64,000 nucleotides of DNA from Shewanella phaeophyticola (GTDB taxonomy: Bacteria; Pseudomonadota; Gammaproteobacteria; Enterobacterales; Shewanellaceae). Made by a program: the position numbers and the translations under genes. Numbering within the stretch: position 1 is the first letter of the stretch; each line of letters starts with the position of its first letter. This document shows, piece after piece, positions 9,726-19,720 of this stretch. The notes below the pieces were generated by a model. It saw nothing but the letters and a program-made list of their open reading frames with translations. It was not told the DNA's origin and did no database searches. The DNA lies in contig NZ_JAODOQ010000001.1 of NCBI RefSeq assembly GCF_025398315.1, positions 248,001-312,000 of the forward strand, written 5' to 3'.

Positions 9726-11505
9726 ATGGATAAGTCGTTAGAAAAGTCATTAACTCAGTGGCTTAAAAGCCAACAGTCTGCTTGTGGTATTTTCCTGAAG
9801 TTTTCTATTTTATGTGGCTGGCTCAATGGCGTTGCTATTGTTGGTCAGGCTTATTGTATCGCGCGCATTTTGCAGCAAGTGATTATGCAAAATATGCCTC
9901 TGCAAGCATTTAACATTGAATTTATCGCTCTTATTGGCTTATTGCTTCTGCGCGCCGTATTAGCGCAAGTGCGTGAGCGAGTCAGTTTTGAGGCGGGTAA
10001 GCGTTTACGCAGTGACATTCGCCAAGCTGTGTTGAATAAGTTGGTTGAGTTAGGGCCAGTGTTTATTAAAGGCAAACCATCAGGTGCTTGGGCGAGTTTA
10101 GTATTTGAACAGGTTGAAGACTTACACGATTATTACGCCAAATATGTACCGCAAATGATGTTAGCCGGCTTTATTCCTTTGCTGATTTTAGTGTGTGTAT
10201 TTCCGCTCAACTGGGCGGCAGGGATTATCTTATTAGTCACAGCTCCCTTGATCCCAATGTTTATGATTTTAGTGGGTATGGGCGCGGCCGATGCTAATCG
10301 TAAAAATGTTAAAGCGTTAGCACGTTTGAGTGGTCATTTTATGGATCGCTTAAAAGGCTTACAAACCGTTAAGTTATTTCATCGCGGTGATGCTGAGCTT
10401 AGCAATATTGAAAGCGCATCAGAAGACTTTCGCAGCCGGACAATGTCGGTGCTGCGTTTAGCGTTTTTAAGTTCCGCGGTATTAGAATTTTTTGCTGCAG
10501 TGTCGATTGCCGTGCTTGCGGTGTATTTTGGCTTTAGTTATTTAGACCATTTAGATTTTGGCCATTACGGTGTCGGCATTAGCTTATTTACTGGCATGTT
10601 TGTACTCATTTTAGCGCCCGAGTTTTTTCAGCCGCTGCGCGATTTAGGCACCCACTACCATGCTAAAGCACAAGCCATTGGCGCTGCAGAAACCTTAGTT
10701 GAATTACTCGACTACCAAGTTGAAGGCACTAAAACCGATGCTCAAAGCCCAGCTAAAACGTCATTTTCAGCCGATGCCATCAGTATTGAAGCGGTTGATT
10801 TTGAGGTGTTCAGCCTCGACGGACAGCGCTTATTAGGGGCCGATTTCCTTTACCTTGCCTGCGGGTGAACATTGGGCGATTGTTGGCTCAAGTGGTGCAG
10901 GTAAAACCAGTTTACTTAATGCTTTGTTAGGTTTTTTACCCTACAAAGGTCATTTAACGATAAATCAACAGCCACTGAAGAGTATTGCGTTAAGCGACTG
11001 GCGCCGGCATTTAGCCTGGCTTGGTCAGGACCCTCAATTGTTTCATGGCTCGGTGCGCGATAATGTCGCACTGGCAAATCCACTCTTAACCGACTCGCAA
11101 ATTATGGCACTACTTGAACAAGCCAATATTAGCGACTTTGTCACTCAAGATGCCCAGGGACTGGACCGAATGATCAGCGATCAAAGCGCGGGTGTTTCTG
11201 TTGGTCAGGCGCAACGTTTTGCTTTGGCTCGCGCACTAGCACAACCTGCCAAGTTGTTTTTACTCGATGAACCCACCGCCAGTTTAGACGCTCAAAGTGA
11301 GCAGTTTGTATTGGCGTCACTGCAAACCGCCATGCAAGGTGCTAGCGGATTAACTGTTACCCATCGATTAGATGACTTAGACTCGATGGACAAGGTGTTG
11401 GTGATGGATAAAGGCCTTATTGTGCAGCAAGGAGAGGTGAGTGAGTTACTTGGCCGCGATGGCTTGTTAGCACAAATGCTTAATCAGCAACAGGAGGTGT
11501 ACTAA
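9726..11505 (+). CDS. cydD: CydD, thiol-exporting ABC transporter subunit, frame broken
   Basis: Restored length ~592 residues. The membrane part (about residues 1-350) has several hydrophobic segments and the CydD-typical VEDLHDYYAKYVPQM and MGAADANRKNVKAL blocks. The nucleotide-binding domain follows the break: VGSSGAGKTSLL (Walker A), SVGQAQRFALARAL (signature) and LFLLDEPTASLD (Walker B). CydDC exports cysteine and glutathione to the periplasm and is needed for assembly of cytochrome bd and c-type cytochromes, which fits a cytochrome-rich organism. One extra G in GGGGCC at ~10836-10841 breaks the frame; GGGCC restores L-G-P-I-S-F-T-L-P-A-G-E. The stop overlaps the cydC start by one base, indicating translational coupling. 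Confidence 0.93.
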
Positions 11506-13277
11506 TGAATCAATCAACTGAACAAACATCGCCTCAAACAGTAGCATCACAATCGATATCAACGCGTAGCACATCATTACGAGTACTAGTGCCGTTTTTA
11601 GCCTTGTTTCGCCGCCAATGGCTAATGATGTTGACCGGCTTAATACTCACCTTTATTACCTTATTGACAGGCATCGGCTTGTTGTCATTATCGGGCTGGT
11701 TTTTATCGGCCACAGCAATCGCGGGATTATCGGTTGCTACAGCGCAAATGTTTAACTTTTTCACCCCAGCTGGCGGCGTGCGATTTTTCTCTATTGCCCG
11801 AACAGCAAGCCGCTATGGTGAGCGTTTAGCCACCCACGAAGCCACATTTAAATTGTTAACTCAGTTACGCATTTGGGCGTGGCAAAAGCTCTTACCGTTG
11901 AGTGCCGCTAACTTACAAGGACTACGCCGTGGTGATTTGCTTAATCGTTTAGTGGCCGATATCGACACCTTAGATCATTTATATTTACGCTTGCTGACGC
12001 CTTTAGTGGCGTCATTATTGATGATTGCAGGGCTGTTTGTTTTTTTAGCCTGGTTTGACCTTAACTTGGCCTTGAGTTTATGCAGTATTTTATTGTTCGC
12101 CTGGTGCGTATTGCCTGTGGTTTTTTATGCACTCGGTAAAACGCCTGGTAGAGCATTAATTGATGCAAAACAACAATATAGAGTAATGCTGCTTGATGTG
12201 ATCCAAGGTCAAGCCGAATTAAGCCTGTTTGCAGCAAACCCGCGTTATTTGGCCATACTTGAGCAAGCACAAGCGCGATTATTTAGCCAACAGACGGCGA
12301 TGGCCAATATTACAGGCTTAAGCCAAGCCGTGCTGATTTTAGTTAATGGCACCGCCGTGGTGGTGATGTTGTATTTGGCCAGTCAAGGCGTGGGCGATGC
12401 AACGCCACCAGGACCGTTGATGGCGTTAATGGTATTTGCAACGATGGCTAGCCTGGAGATGATGATGCCCATCGCAGGCGCATTTCAACATTTATCCAGT
12501 ACCCTGTTAGCCGCGCAGCGTGTCACAGACATAACCGAGCAACCCCCCGCGATAAACTTTAACTCGCACAGCCGCTTGAAAGCCAACTCGGGCGCGCTGA
12601 CATTTCACAATGTGCATTTTGCTTATCAACCGCATACCCCCATTTTACAAGGGCTGAGCTTAAGCCTAAACGCAGGCCAAAAAGTGGCAATACTAGACTC
12701 AACTGGGTGTGGTAAGTCGAGTTTGTTGGGGCTAATGACGCGTGAATGGTCAGTTCAACAAGGTGATATTACCCTCGATGGTCAACCCCTTAGCGATTAC
12801 AGTGAAGCAGAGCTCAGAGCGTCTATGACCGTTGTTAGTCAGCGTATTTATTTGTTTGCCGGCACGTTGCGCGAAAACTTAGCGCTGGCTTTACCTTATC
12901 AACAAGGTGAACCGAAAAAAGCTCACGATGAATGCTTCATCTCGGTATTACAACAAGTAGGCTTAGGGACGTTGTTGCAAGGCGATAAACCGCTGGATAT
13001 GTGGATTGGTGAGGGTGGTCGACAATTATCGGGTGGTGAGCAGCGCCGTATAGGTGTGGCCAGAGCGTTACTGCGCGATGCACCATTGTTATTGCTCGAT
13101 GAACCGACTGAAGGGCTTGATAAGCGCACCGAGCGCGAGATACTTTCACTGCTGTTGAGCTTTGCTGAAAATAAAACCTTATTGATGATTAGTCACCGCA
13201 CAACGGCCTTAGACAAAATGGATGCTGTTTATCGGTTAGAGCAAGGCACTTTACAGCGTTTTTATATTGATCGTTAA
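11505..13277 (+). CDS. cydC: CydC, thiol-exporting ABC transporter subunit
   Basis: 590 residues, the partner of CydD. The N-terminal half is an ABC transmembrane domain with about six segments, including SLSGWFLSATAIAGL and the FSIARTASRYGERLATH block typical of CydC. The nucleotide-binding domain has the signature LSGGEQRRIGVARAL and Walker B LLLLDEPTEGLD. Walker A is abnormal: it reads ILDSTGCGKSS, with Asp in place of the invariant first Gly. The DNA there (GACTCA at 12696-12701) would restore G-P if it were GGCCCA, so I regard this as an in-frame member of the GGCCC scars seen in this window rather than a dead ATPase. AGGAGG precedes the ATG. Confidence 0.93.
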   Translation: MNQSTEQTSPQTVASQSISTRSTSLRVLVPFLALFRRQWLMMLTGLILTFITLLTGIGLLSLSGWFLSATAIAGLSVATAQMFNFFTPAGGVRFFSIARTASRYGERLATHEATFKLLTQLRIWAWQKLLPLSAANLQGLRRGDLLNRLVADIDTLDHLYLRLLTPLVASLLMIAGLFVFLAWFDLNLALSLCSILLFAWCVLPVVFYALGKTPGRALIDAKQQYRVMLLDVIQGQAELSLFAANPRYLAILEQAQARLFSQQTAMANITGLSQAVLILVNGTAVVVMLYLASQGVGDATPPGPLMALMVFATMASLEMMMPIAGAFQHLSSTLLAAQRVTDITEQPPAINFNSHSRLKANSGALTFHNVHFAYQPHTPILQGLSLSLNAGQKVAILDSTGCGKSSLLGLMTREWSVQQGDITLDGQPLSDYSEAELRASMTVVSQRIYLFAGTLRENLALALPYQQGEPKKAHDECFISVLQQVGLGTLLQGDKPLDMWIGEGGRQLSGGEQRRIGVARALLRDAPLLLLDEPTEGLDKRTEREILSLLLSFAENKTLLMISHRTTALDKMDAVYRLEQGTLQRFYIDR

Positions 13278-13305
13278 TCCTTTCTAAAACCCCGTCTAAA
13301 TATAA

Positions 13306-13344
13306 GTTTATGCTTACTTGCTGTATTAGCAGGTAAGCATAAAC
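13306..13344. terminator. Strong hairpin after cydC, without a T-run
   Basis: GTTTATGCTTAC and GTAAGCATAAAC form a 12-bp perfect outer stem, with an inner TTGCT/AGCAG section and a small loop. No T-run follows on the plus strand, so it may be a processing or stabilising structure at the cydC 3' end rather than a classical terminator. Confidence 0.5.
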
Positions 13345-13420
13345 ACTCAGAAACGTAACAACCTTTTTGATACAAAAATTACATAAAGTGTTTTCGCTGG
13401 CTGAGATAAATTGATCTGCT

Positions 13421-13434
13421 TCACAAATTTGTGA
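13421..13434. promoter_or_regulatory. Perfect palindrome upstream of nqrA (possible operator)
   Basis: TCACAAATTTGTGA is a perfect 14-bp palindrome about 110 bases upstream of the nqr operon. Its half-sites are the reverse arrangement of the CRP consensus (TGTGA-N6-TCACA), so CRP is not the obvious ligand. The regulator is unknown. Confidence 0.4.
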
Positions 13435-13547
13435 TTAGGTTATGTTCCAAAATTACAAGCCGCGCTGGGAGTGTGATCTTTGTTCATATATTAGCAGTTG
13501 CAAACATATACTATAAGCTATCGAAATTTTTTTAGATGGTGAATGAC

Positions 13548-14924
13548 ATGACTGGTGTGACAAATCCAGTGATAACCATTAAGCGGGGACTTGATATCCC
13601 GATTGCTGGTGAACCACTACAGCAAATAGACGGCGCGCCTAAAACCACCCAAGTGGCACTCATTGGCGAAGAGTATGTCGGCCTAAAACCAACCATGATG
13701 GTTGAAGTGGGCGACCGCGTGACTAAAGGCCAAGTTTTATTTGAAGATAAAAAAACGCCTGGCGTGCTATTTACTGCACCTGCTAGCGGCGTAGTTTCTG
13801 CGATCAATCGCGGCGAGCGCCGTGTATTACAGTCGGTTGTGATTGACTGTGATGCAGACCAAGCAACCGCAAACGTAATAGAAGCAACTGAATTGACAAG
13901 CTTAAACCGTGATAGCGTTAAGCAAGGTCTAATCGCCAGTGGCTTGTGGACTGCGTTTAGAACGCGTCCGTTTTCACGGGTGCCCCAACTTGATGCGGCT
14001 CCAGCCGGTATATTTGTTACAGCCGTTGATACCAATCCATTAGCGGCAGACCCTCGGGTGGTGATTGCCACTCAGCCACAGACTTTTGAGGCGGGTTTAT
14101 ATGTATTAAGCCTATTAACTTCTGGCAAAGTGTACTTGTGTCAGGATGACGGCGAATCGCTACTGTCTGCAACATCTGAATACGACTTATCTCGTGTCAG
14201 TGTGCAAGGTTTTAACGGTGTACACCCCGCAGGCTTAGTCGGTACTCATATTCATTATTTATTGCCAGCCAGTGTTGATCGCCAAGTGTGGCACTTGGGT
14301 TATCAAGACGTGATAGCGTTTGGCAAATTGTTTTTAACTGGCGAATTATACACAGACCGTATCGTGGCGTTGGCAGGCACTAATGTATTAAAACCGCGTT
14401 TAGTGCGCACTCAATTGGGCGCTAAGTTAAGCGAATGGGTCGAGTCTGAAATTGATCAACGTCAGTCGCGCATTGTGTCTGGGTCGTTATTGTCAGGCCA
14501 TACAGCAGCAGGCGTTTATGATTATCTTGGTCGATTCCACAACCAGGTGAGTGTATTAACTGAAAACGATCGCCAAGAAGTATTACCTTGGGTTCGCCAT
14601 GACAGTAATAAGTTTTCGCTCACCGGTATCATGATGTCTGGCTTTAGCCGCACCAAAAAATTATTTGATTTTACCACTCATGCTGGTGGTTCACCTCGCG
14701 CCATGATGGCGTTTGGTCGACTAGACCATGTGATGCCTTTGGATATTTTACCCATCTTACTGGTACGTGATTTAGTGGTACGTGATACCGACGAAGCACA
14801 ACTGCTTGGCGCATTAGAGCTAGATGAAGAAGATTTAGCTTTATGTACATTTGTGTGCCCCGGAAAGTATGACTTTGGTAAAGAACTTCGTGCTTGCCTA
14901 GATATTATCGAGAGGGAAGGTTAA
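13548..14924 (+). CDS. nqrA: Na+-translocating NADH:quinone reductase subunit A
   Basis: About 458 residues, close to the family size. The N-terminus VITIKRGLDIPIAGEP is the NqrA signature; VEVGDRVTKGQVLFEDK and VLFTAPASGVVSAI form the biotinyl/lipoyl-like region, and FDFTTHAGGSPRAMM is conserved near the C-terminus. NqrA is the membrane-associated subunit of the six-subunit Na+ pump that oxidises NADH and reduces ubiquinone. The ATG at 13548 has GGTGA five bases upstream and is preferred over the in-frame ATG at 13536, which has no ribosome-binding site. It opens the nqrABCDEF operon and overlaps nqrB by one base. Confidence 0.95.
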   Translation: MTGVTNPVITIKRGLDIPIAGEPLQQIDGAPKTTQVALIGEEYVGLKPTMMVEVGDRVTKGQVLFEDKKTPGVLFTAPASGVVSAINRGERRVLQSVVIDCDADQATANVIEATELTSLNRDSVKQGLIASGLWTAFRTRPFSRVPQLDAAPAGIFVTAVDTNPLAADPRVVIATQPQTFEAGLYVLSLLTSGKVYLCQDDGESLLSATSEYDLSRVSVQGFNGVHPAGLVGTHIHYLLPASVDRQVWHLGYQDVIAFGKLFLTGELYTDRIVALAGTNVLKPRLVRTQLGAKLSEWVESEIDQRQSRIVSGSLLSGHTAAGVYDYLGRFHNQVSVLTENDRQEVLPWVRHDSNKFSLTGIMMSGFSRTKKLFDFTTHAGGSPRAMMAFGRLDHVMPLDILPILLVRDLVVRDTDEAQLLGALELDEEDLALCTFVCPGKYDFGKELRACLDIIEREG

Positions 14925-16137
14925 TGAGTCAGCAACAGAAAAAGCCCAGCCAAGATAGCTATTACGCTCATGGCGACTCGATGCGTAGTTTCTTACGTTC
15001 ATTATGGATTGCCAATGGCCGTAGCACTAAAGGCCACGTGCATATTCGTGATGCCATTGATGTTAAACGCACCATGCACATTGTGGGCATGTGTTTATTC
15101 CCAGCCATGTTATTTGGTATGTACAACTTGGGGCTACAAGCTCAGTTGGCCATTATGGCCGGTGCTGCGCAACCAGAAGTATGGCAACTGGCTATTTATA
15201 ACTTGTTGTTTGGTAGCCGTTAACTGAAAGCTCAGGTTTAATCAGTTTATTTGCCTACGGCGCCAGTTTTTATGTGCCATTTTACCTAACTGCATTGGTG
15301 GTAAGCCTAGTGTGGGAGGTGGTATTTGCCAAAGTCCGCCGCCAAGAGTTACACGAAGGCTTCTTTGTCACTGCGTTATTGTTCTCGCTCATTTTACCGA
15401 TTTCGACACCGTTATGGATTGTGGCACTTGGCCTCAGTTTTGGTGTGATTGTGGCAAAAGAGATGTTTGGCGGCATGGGGTATAACTTTTTAAACCCTGC
15501 ACTGGCGGGTTATGCATTTATCTATTTTGCTTATCCAACTGAAGTGGCTGCATTAAGTCAATTTGTGGCGGTTGATGGCTATTCTGGCGCAACCACATTA
15601 ACTCTAACAGTGGCGAAAAAGCTCAGTTTTGTCGATGCAAGCTGGTTTAGTGTATTTAGCGACAGCACTTGGTGGGATGCGTTTTTAGGTTTTACCCCTG
15701 GTTCTGTTGGCGAAACTAGCACCTTAGCGATTTTAATCGGTGGCGGTATTTTATTGCTGACTCGTGTGGCCGATTGGCGTGTTGTGGCTGGTGTGATGGT
15801 TGGGATGATCTTTACGGTAGTGTTGTTTAACTACTTTGGGTCTAGCAGAAACCCAATGTCAGCAATGCCGTGGACATGGCACTTAGTGACGGGTGGTTTT
15901 GCCTTAGGGATGATGTTTATGGCGACCGATCCGGTGACCGCCTCATACACCCGCAAAGCTAAGTTCGCTTATGGTTTTATGATTGGTTTGATGACCATTA
16001 TTATCCGTTTACTCAATGCCAAAATGCCAGAAGGCATTATGTTAGCCATTTTGTTTACCAATTTATGGGCACCGTTATTCGACTACCTAGTCGCTCAAGC
16101 CAATATCAAACGGAGACTAAAACGTCATGGCCTTTAA
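14924..16137 (+). CDS. nqrB: Na+-translocating NADH:quinone reductase subunit B, frame broken
   Basis: Restored length ~403 residues. A polytopic membrane subunit with the HIRDAIDVKRTMHIVG block, multiple transmembrane helices and the covalent FMN site in VDGYSGATTL, where the Thr of SGAT carries the phosphoester-bound flavin. NqrB forms part of the Na+ channel and holds FMN and riboflavin. The frame breaks at 15212-15218, where GGTAGCC stands for an expected GGGCC; removing TA gives F-G-P-L-T-E-S-S-G and rejoins the two parts. It overlaps nqrC by 11 bases. Confidence 0.94.
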
Positions 16138-16894
16138 AAAAGATACCGTTACTGGAACTATGATTTTTATTATCGTTTTAAGTTTGGTTTGCTCGTTTAT
16201 GATCACAGGTACTGCTGAGATTTTAAAAGAACGTAAGCTGGCTAAAAAACGTGATGAAGTACAACAGTTTGTATTAAAAGCTGCTGGCATTGATATTAGC
16301 CAAGGTGACTTTAATGCCCTGTTTGAACAACGTGTTAAGCCTAAAATGGTGAACTTAGCCAGTGGTCAAGTTTCCGAAAAAGACAACTTACTCGACTTTG
16401 ACGAGCGTATGGCGGCCATTAACCCTGAGACGTCAACTAAGCCTAAAAAAGACATCGCCAAGATTAAAACCATGGCGACTGATATCCGTATTTTTGAGGT
16501 TTATGATACTGATGGTCAGTTATCAAGCATCGTGATGCCGATTTACGGTAAAGGTTTATGGTCGATTATTTATGGTTATATGGCGATTAAACCTGACCTT
16601 AACACCATAGAAAATATTGTGTTTTATGAGCACGGTGAAACCCCTGGTATTGCCGATTTTGTTACCGACCCAGAATGGTTGGCGTTATGGCAGGGGAAAA
16701 AGCTGTTTGATGAAAAAGGTAAAATAGCCATTAAAGTCATCAAGGGCGGCGCTAAAGAAGGTGATATTCACGGTATCGATGGCGTCAGTGGTGCAACACG
16801 TACCGGTGTGGGGATTCAACGTTTAGTTGAGTTTTGGTTTGGCGTTGAAGGGTATCAAACCTATTTACACGCTATTGCTGCGGAGGGTAAATAA
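16127..16894 (+). CDS. nqrC: Na+-translocating NADH:quinone reductase subunit C
   Basis: 255 residues. One N-terminal membrane helix (about residues 11-30, ending ITGTAEILKERK), then a periplasmic FMN-binding domain. The site of covalent FMN attachment is seen in GVSGATRTGVG near residue 225, where the Thr of SGAT is flavinylated by ApbE. GKGLWSIIYGYMA is also conserved. NqrC passes electrons between the FMN groups of NqrB and NqrC. It starts inside the end of nqrB and abuts nqrD with no spacer. Confidence 0.96.
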   Translation: MAFKKDTVTGTMIFIIVLSLVCSFMITGTAEILKERKLAKKRDEVQQFVLKAAGIDISQGDFNALFEQRVKPKMVNLASGQVSEKDNLLDFDERMAAINPETSTKPKKDIAKIKTMATDIRIFEVYDTDGQLSSIVMPIYGKGLWSIIYGYMAIKPDLNTIENIVFYEHGETPGIADFVTDPEWLALWQGKKLFDEKGKIAIKVIKGGAKEGDIHGIDGVSGATRTGVGIQRLVEFWFGVEGYQTYLHAIAAEGK

Positions 16895-17517
16895 ATGAGC
16901 CAAGTCAGTTCGACTCGCGAGATTTTAACATCGCCAATTTTTACCAATAACCCTGTTGCTATGCAGGTACTGGGTGTGTGTTCGGCATTGGCGGTCAGTA
17001 ACTCAATGCAAACGGCATTAGTGATGACCTTAGCCGTGACCTTTGTACTGGTATTTTCAAACGTAATTATTTCTAGTATTCGTCACTTTATTCCCAACAG
17101 TGTCCGTATTATTGCACAAATGACCGTGATTGCTTCATTGGTGATTATCGTTGATATGGTGTTGCAAGACGTAGCGTATGAACTATCAAAACAGCTGTCT
17201 GTGTTTGTGAGTTTAATCATTACTAACTGCATCATTATGGGTCGTGCAGAAGCCTTTGCCATGAAGCATCCACCGCATTTAGCGCTGGTTGACGCACTAG
17301 GCAACTCTATAGGTTATGGCTTAATTCTGTTAGGCGTGGCATTTGTTCGTGAGCTATTAGGTCGTGGCAGTTTGTTTGGTCATGAGATATTAACCACCAT
17401 CGAAAACGGTGGTTGGTACCTTGCAAATGAAATGTTCACATTACCGCCTAGCGCATTCTTTTTAATTGGCGTGATGATTTGGTAGCCATTAAAGTCGTTC
17501 AACGTAAGCGCAGTTAA
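16895..17517 (+). CDS. nqrD: Na+-translocating NADH:quinone reductase subunit D, frame broken near the end
   Basis: Restored length ~206 residues, the usual size. Six hydrophobic helices; conserved [19 protein letters not shown] at the start, [13 protein letters not shown] in the middle and [13 protein letters not shown] towards the end. NqrD and NqrE form an inverted-topology pair that binds an iron centre between them. The reading frame stops early at TAG because GGTAGCC (17481-17487) stands where GGGCC is expected; removing TA gives [12 protein letters not shown] and a stop at 17515-17517, nine bases before nqrE. Confidence 0.94.
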
Positions 17518-17526
17518 GGAGGCATC

Positions 17527-18135
17527 ATGGAACACTATATTAATTTATTTATCCAGGCTGCATTTATCGACAACATGGCTCTGTCTTTTTTCTTGGGCAT
17601 GTGTACGTTTCTTGCGGTATCTAAAAAGGTGTCTACCGCCTTTGGTTTAGGGATTGCCGTCATTGTGGTGATGATGTTGGCCGTGCCATTAAATCAAATC
17701 ATTTACGTCAATATTCTTGCACCAGGCGCATTGGCGTGGGCAGGCTATGCTGAACTGAATTTAAGCTATTTGCAGCTCATTACCTTTATTGGGGTTATTG
17801 CCGCATTAGTGCAAATTTTAGAAATGTTTTTAGACCGTTACATTCCTACTTTGTATCAGTCATTGGGGATCTTTTTACCGCTACTAACCGTAAACTGCGC
17901 CATTTTTGCTGGGGTAATTTTTATGGCTAACCGTGACTACAACTTAACGGAATCAGTGGTATTTGCTTCAGGTTCGGCTGTAGGTTGGGCGATGGCGATT
18001 GTATTACTTGCAGGTTTACGTGAGCGGATGAAGTTTCATGCCATTCCCGATGGGTTACAAGGTATCGGTATTACCTTTATTACCACCGGATTAATGGCAC
18101 TTGGATTTATGTCTTTTGCTGGCATCACGTTATAA
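17527..18135 (+). CDS. nqrE: Na+-translocating NADH:quinone reductase subunit E
   Basis: 202 residues, intact. Six transmembrane helices; typical segments are [19 protein letters not shown] near the N-terminus, [15 protein letters not shown] in the middle and [19 protein letters not shown] near the end. Paralogous to NqrD, with which it pairs in the membrane; cysteines in the TVNC and FLGMC segments belong to the intramembrane iron-sulfur site known in the complex. GGAGG lies just upstream of the ATG. Confidence 0.97.
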   Translation: MEHYINLFIQAAFIDNMALSFFLGMCTFLAVSKKVSTAFGLGIAVIVVMMLAVPLNQIIYVNILAPGALAWAGYAELNLSYLQLITFIGVIAALVQILEMFLDRYIPTLYQSLGIFLPLLTVNCAIFAGVIFMANRDYNLTESVVFASGSAVGWAMAIVLLAGLRERMKFHAIPDGLQGIGITFITTGLMALGFMSFAGITL

Positions 18136-18159
18136 CGCATTGATAAGAAGGGCTATGTA

Positions 18160-19377
18160 ATGGAAATGGCAATAGGTATAGGCATGTTTACCATTGTGGT
18201 ATGCATCCTAGTAATGGTGATTTTACTCGCCAAGCGTAAGTTAGTCAGCACCGAAGATGTCACTATTAGTATTAACGGTGATGCTGAAAAAACAGTTAGA
18301 ACGCCAGCGGGCGACAAGTTACTTGGCGCGTTAGCAGGACATCAAATTTTTATTCCTTCGGCTTGTGGCGGTGGTGGCACGTGTGGCCAATGTCGCGTTA
18401 AAGTGAAGTCCGGTGGTGGTGATATTTTGGCTACTGAGCTTGACCATATTACTAAAAAAGAAGCCAAAGAAGGTTGTCGTTTAGCGTGTCAGGTTGCTGT
18501 GCGTACCGATATGGAGCTTGAAGTTGACGAAGAAATCTTTGGGGTTAAAAAATGGCAATGTGAGGTTATTTCAAATGATAACCAGGCAACCTTCATTAAA
18601 GAATTGCTGTTAAAAATACCTGATGGCGAAGAAGTACTATTTAAAGCCGGTGGTTATATTCAAATTGAAGCCCCTGCACATGAAGTGCGTTATGCCGATT
18701 TTGATATTCCTGAAGAATATCGTGGTGACTGGGTTAAATACGGTTTATTCGACTTAGTGTCTAAGGTGGATGAAGATGTATTGCGTGCTTACTCAATGGC
18801 AAACTACCCTGATGAAAAGGTACGCATTATGCTTAACGTGCGGATTGCGACGCCACCCAAAGAAGGGTTACCACCAGGTAAAATGTCGTCGTATATCTTT
18901 AATTTAAAGGCGGGCGACAAGGTGACTATTTCAGATGCCATTTGGTGAGTTCTTTGTTAAAGAGACCGACGCAGAAATGGTGTTTGTTGGCGGTGGTGCG
19001 GGTATGGCGCCAATGCGTTCACATATTTTTAACCAATTAAAAAGTGTTAAAACCAAGCGTAAAATGAGCTTTTGGTATGGCGCTCGCTCAACTCGTGAAG
19101 TGTTTTATCAGCAAGATTTTGATCAGCTGGCCGCCGAAAACGATAACTTTGTGTGGCATGTGGCACTGTCTGATCCGCTACCAGAAGATAACTGGACTGG
19201 CTACACTGGCTTTATTCATAATGTGCTGTATGAGAACTACTTAAAGCAGCATAAAGCGCCAGAAGATTGTGAGTTTTATATGTGTGGCCTCCAATCATGA
19301 ACGCCTCTGTAATTAGTATGCTAGAAAGTTTAGGTGTTGAGTCTGAAAATATCTTGTTAGATGACTTTGGTGATTAA
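18160..19377 (+). CDS. nqrF: Na+-translocating NADH:quinone reductase subunit F, two frame breaks
   Basis: Restored length ~405 residues. One N-terminal membrane helix, a ferredoxin-like [2Fe-2S] domain with [10 protein letters not shown] and a later CRLAC, then a ferredoxin-reductase FAD/NADH part with RAYSMANYP and [13 protein letters not shown]. NqrF is the NADH-oxidising entry point of the pump. The first break is GATGCC at 18934-18939, where GGGCC/GGCCC would give I-S-G-P-F-G-E-F. The second is a missing C at 19286-19289, where GGCCC would give M-C-G-P-P-I-M-N-A and allow the normal ending LLDDFGD. It is the last gene of the operon and is followed by a terminator. Confidence 0.94.
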
Positions 19378-19394
19378 TCTTGGCTAGCAATAGC

Positions 19395-19428
19395 AATCCC
19401 CAACGTGATAATCGTTGGGGATTGTTTT
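19395..19428 (+). terminator. Terminator of the nqr operon
   Basis: AATCCCCAACG and CGTTGGGGATT form an 11-bp perfect stem with a seven-base loop followed by GTTTT, 18 bases after the nqrF stop. Confidence 0.9.
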
Positions 19429-19446
19429 ATAAAGTATATTTAGAGA

Positions 19447-19626
19447 TTAACTTAAACGATCAGAACACCTCAAACAGCGCATAACCTCATCTTTATTAAA
19501 ACTGAGCTCTTCACCATGTTGCTCGCTAGTTAATAAGCTTTCACGAGCGTAACGTTTTATTGTTGTGGGTGTTTTATCCAGTATCTTGCAGACTTCATCT
19601 AAAGTTAAATAATCATTGTCAATCAT
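19447..19626 (-). CDS. Small helix-turn-helix DNA-binding protein
   Basis: A 59-residue protein that consists of one winged-helix/MerR-like motif: LTLDEVCKILDKTPTTIKRY followed by a short RESLLTS turn, as in excisionases and other MerR-superfamily single-domain proteins. No effector domain follows. The start is the ATG of MIDNDYL, because GGAGGTG lies five bases upstream; the further upstream ATG overlaps that ribosome-binding site. It stands alone between the nqr terminator and an SDR gene, with no integrase or att-like repeat nearby, so a role as a phage excisionase is not supported. Probably a small regulator; the target is unknown. Confidence 0.7.
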   Translation of the reverse strand: MIDNDYLTLDEVCKILDKTPTTIKRYARESLLTSEQHGEELSFNKDEVMRCLRCSDRLS

Positions 19627-19720
19627 ATTCACCTCCATTTTACGGTTTGCTAGTTAACTTTTATCAACTAATACGGTGTCACCTTTGTGTTTTATCTGTC
19701 TAGAGTATTGTTAAGAGCGA

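Noticed and set aside
13532..14071. Long minus-strand ORF inside nqrA
   Set aside because: Antisense shadow of a well-conserved gene; no domain and no ribosome-binding site.
16895..17485. NqrD truncated at a TAG stop as a natural short form
   Set aside because: The next codons in another frame give the expected C-terminus and a stop just before nqrE, and the stop arises from the same GGTAGCC scar as in nqrB and the WD40 gene.
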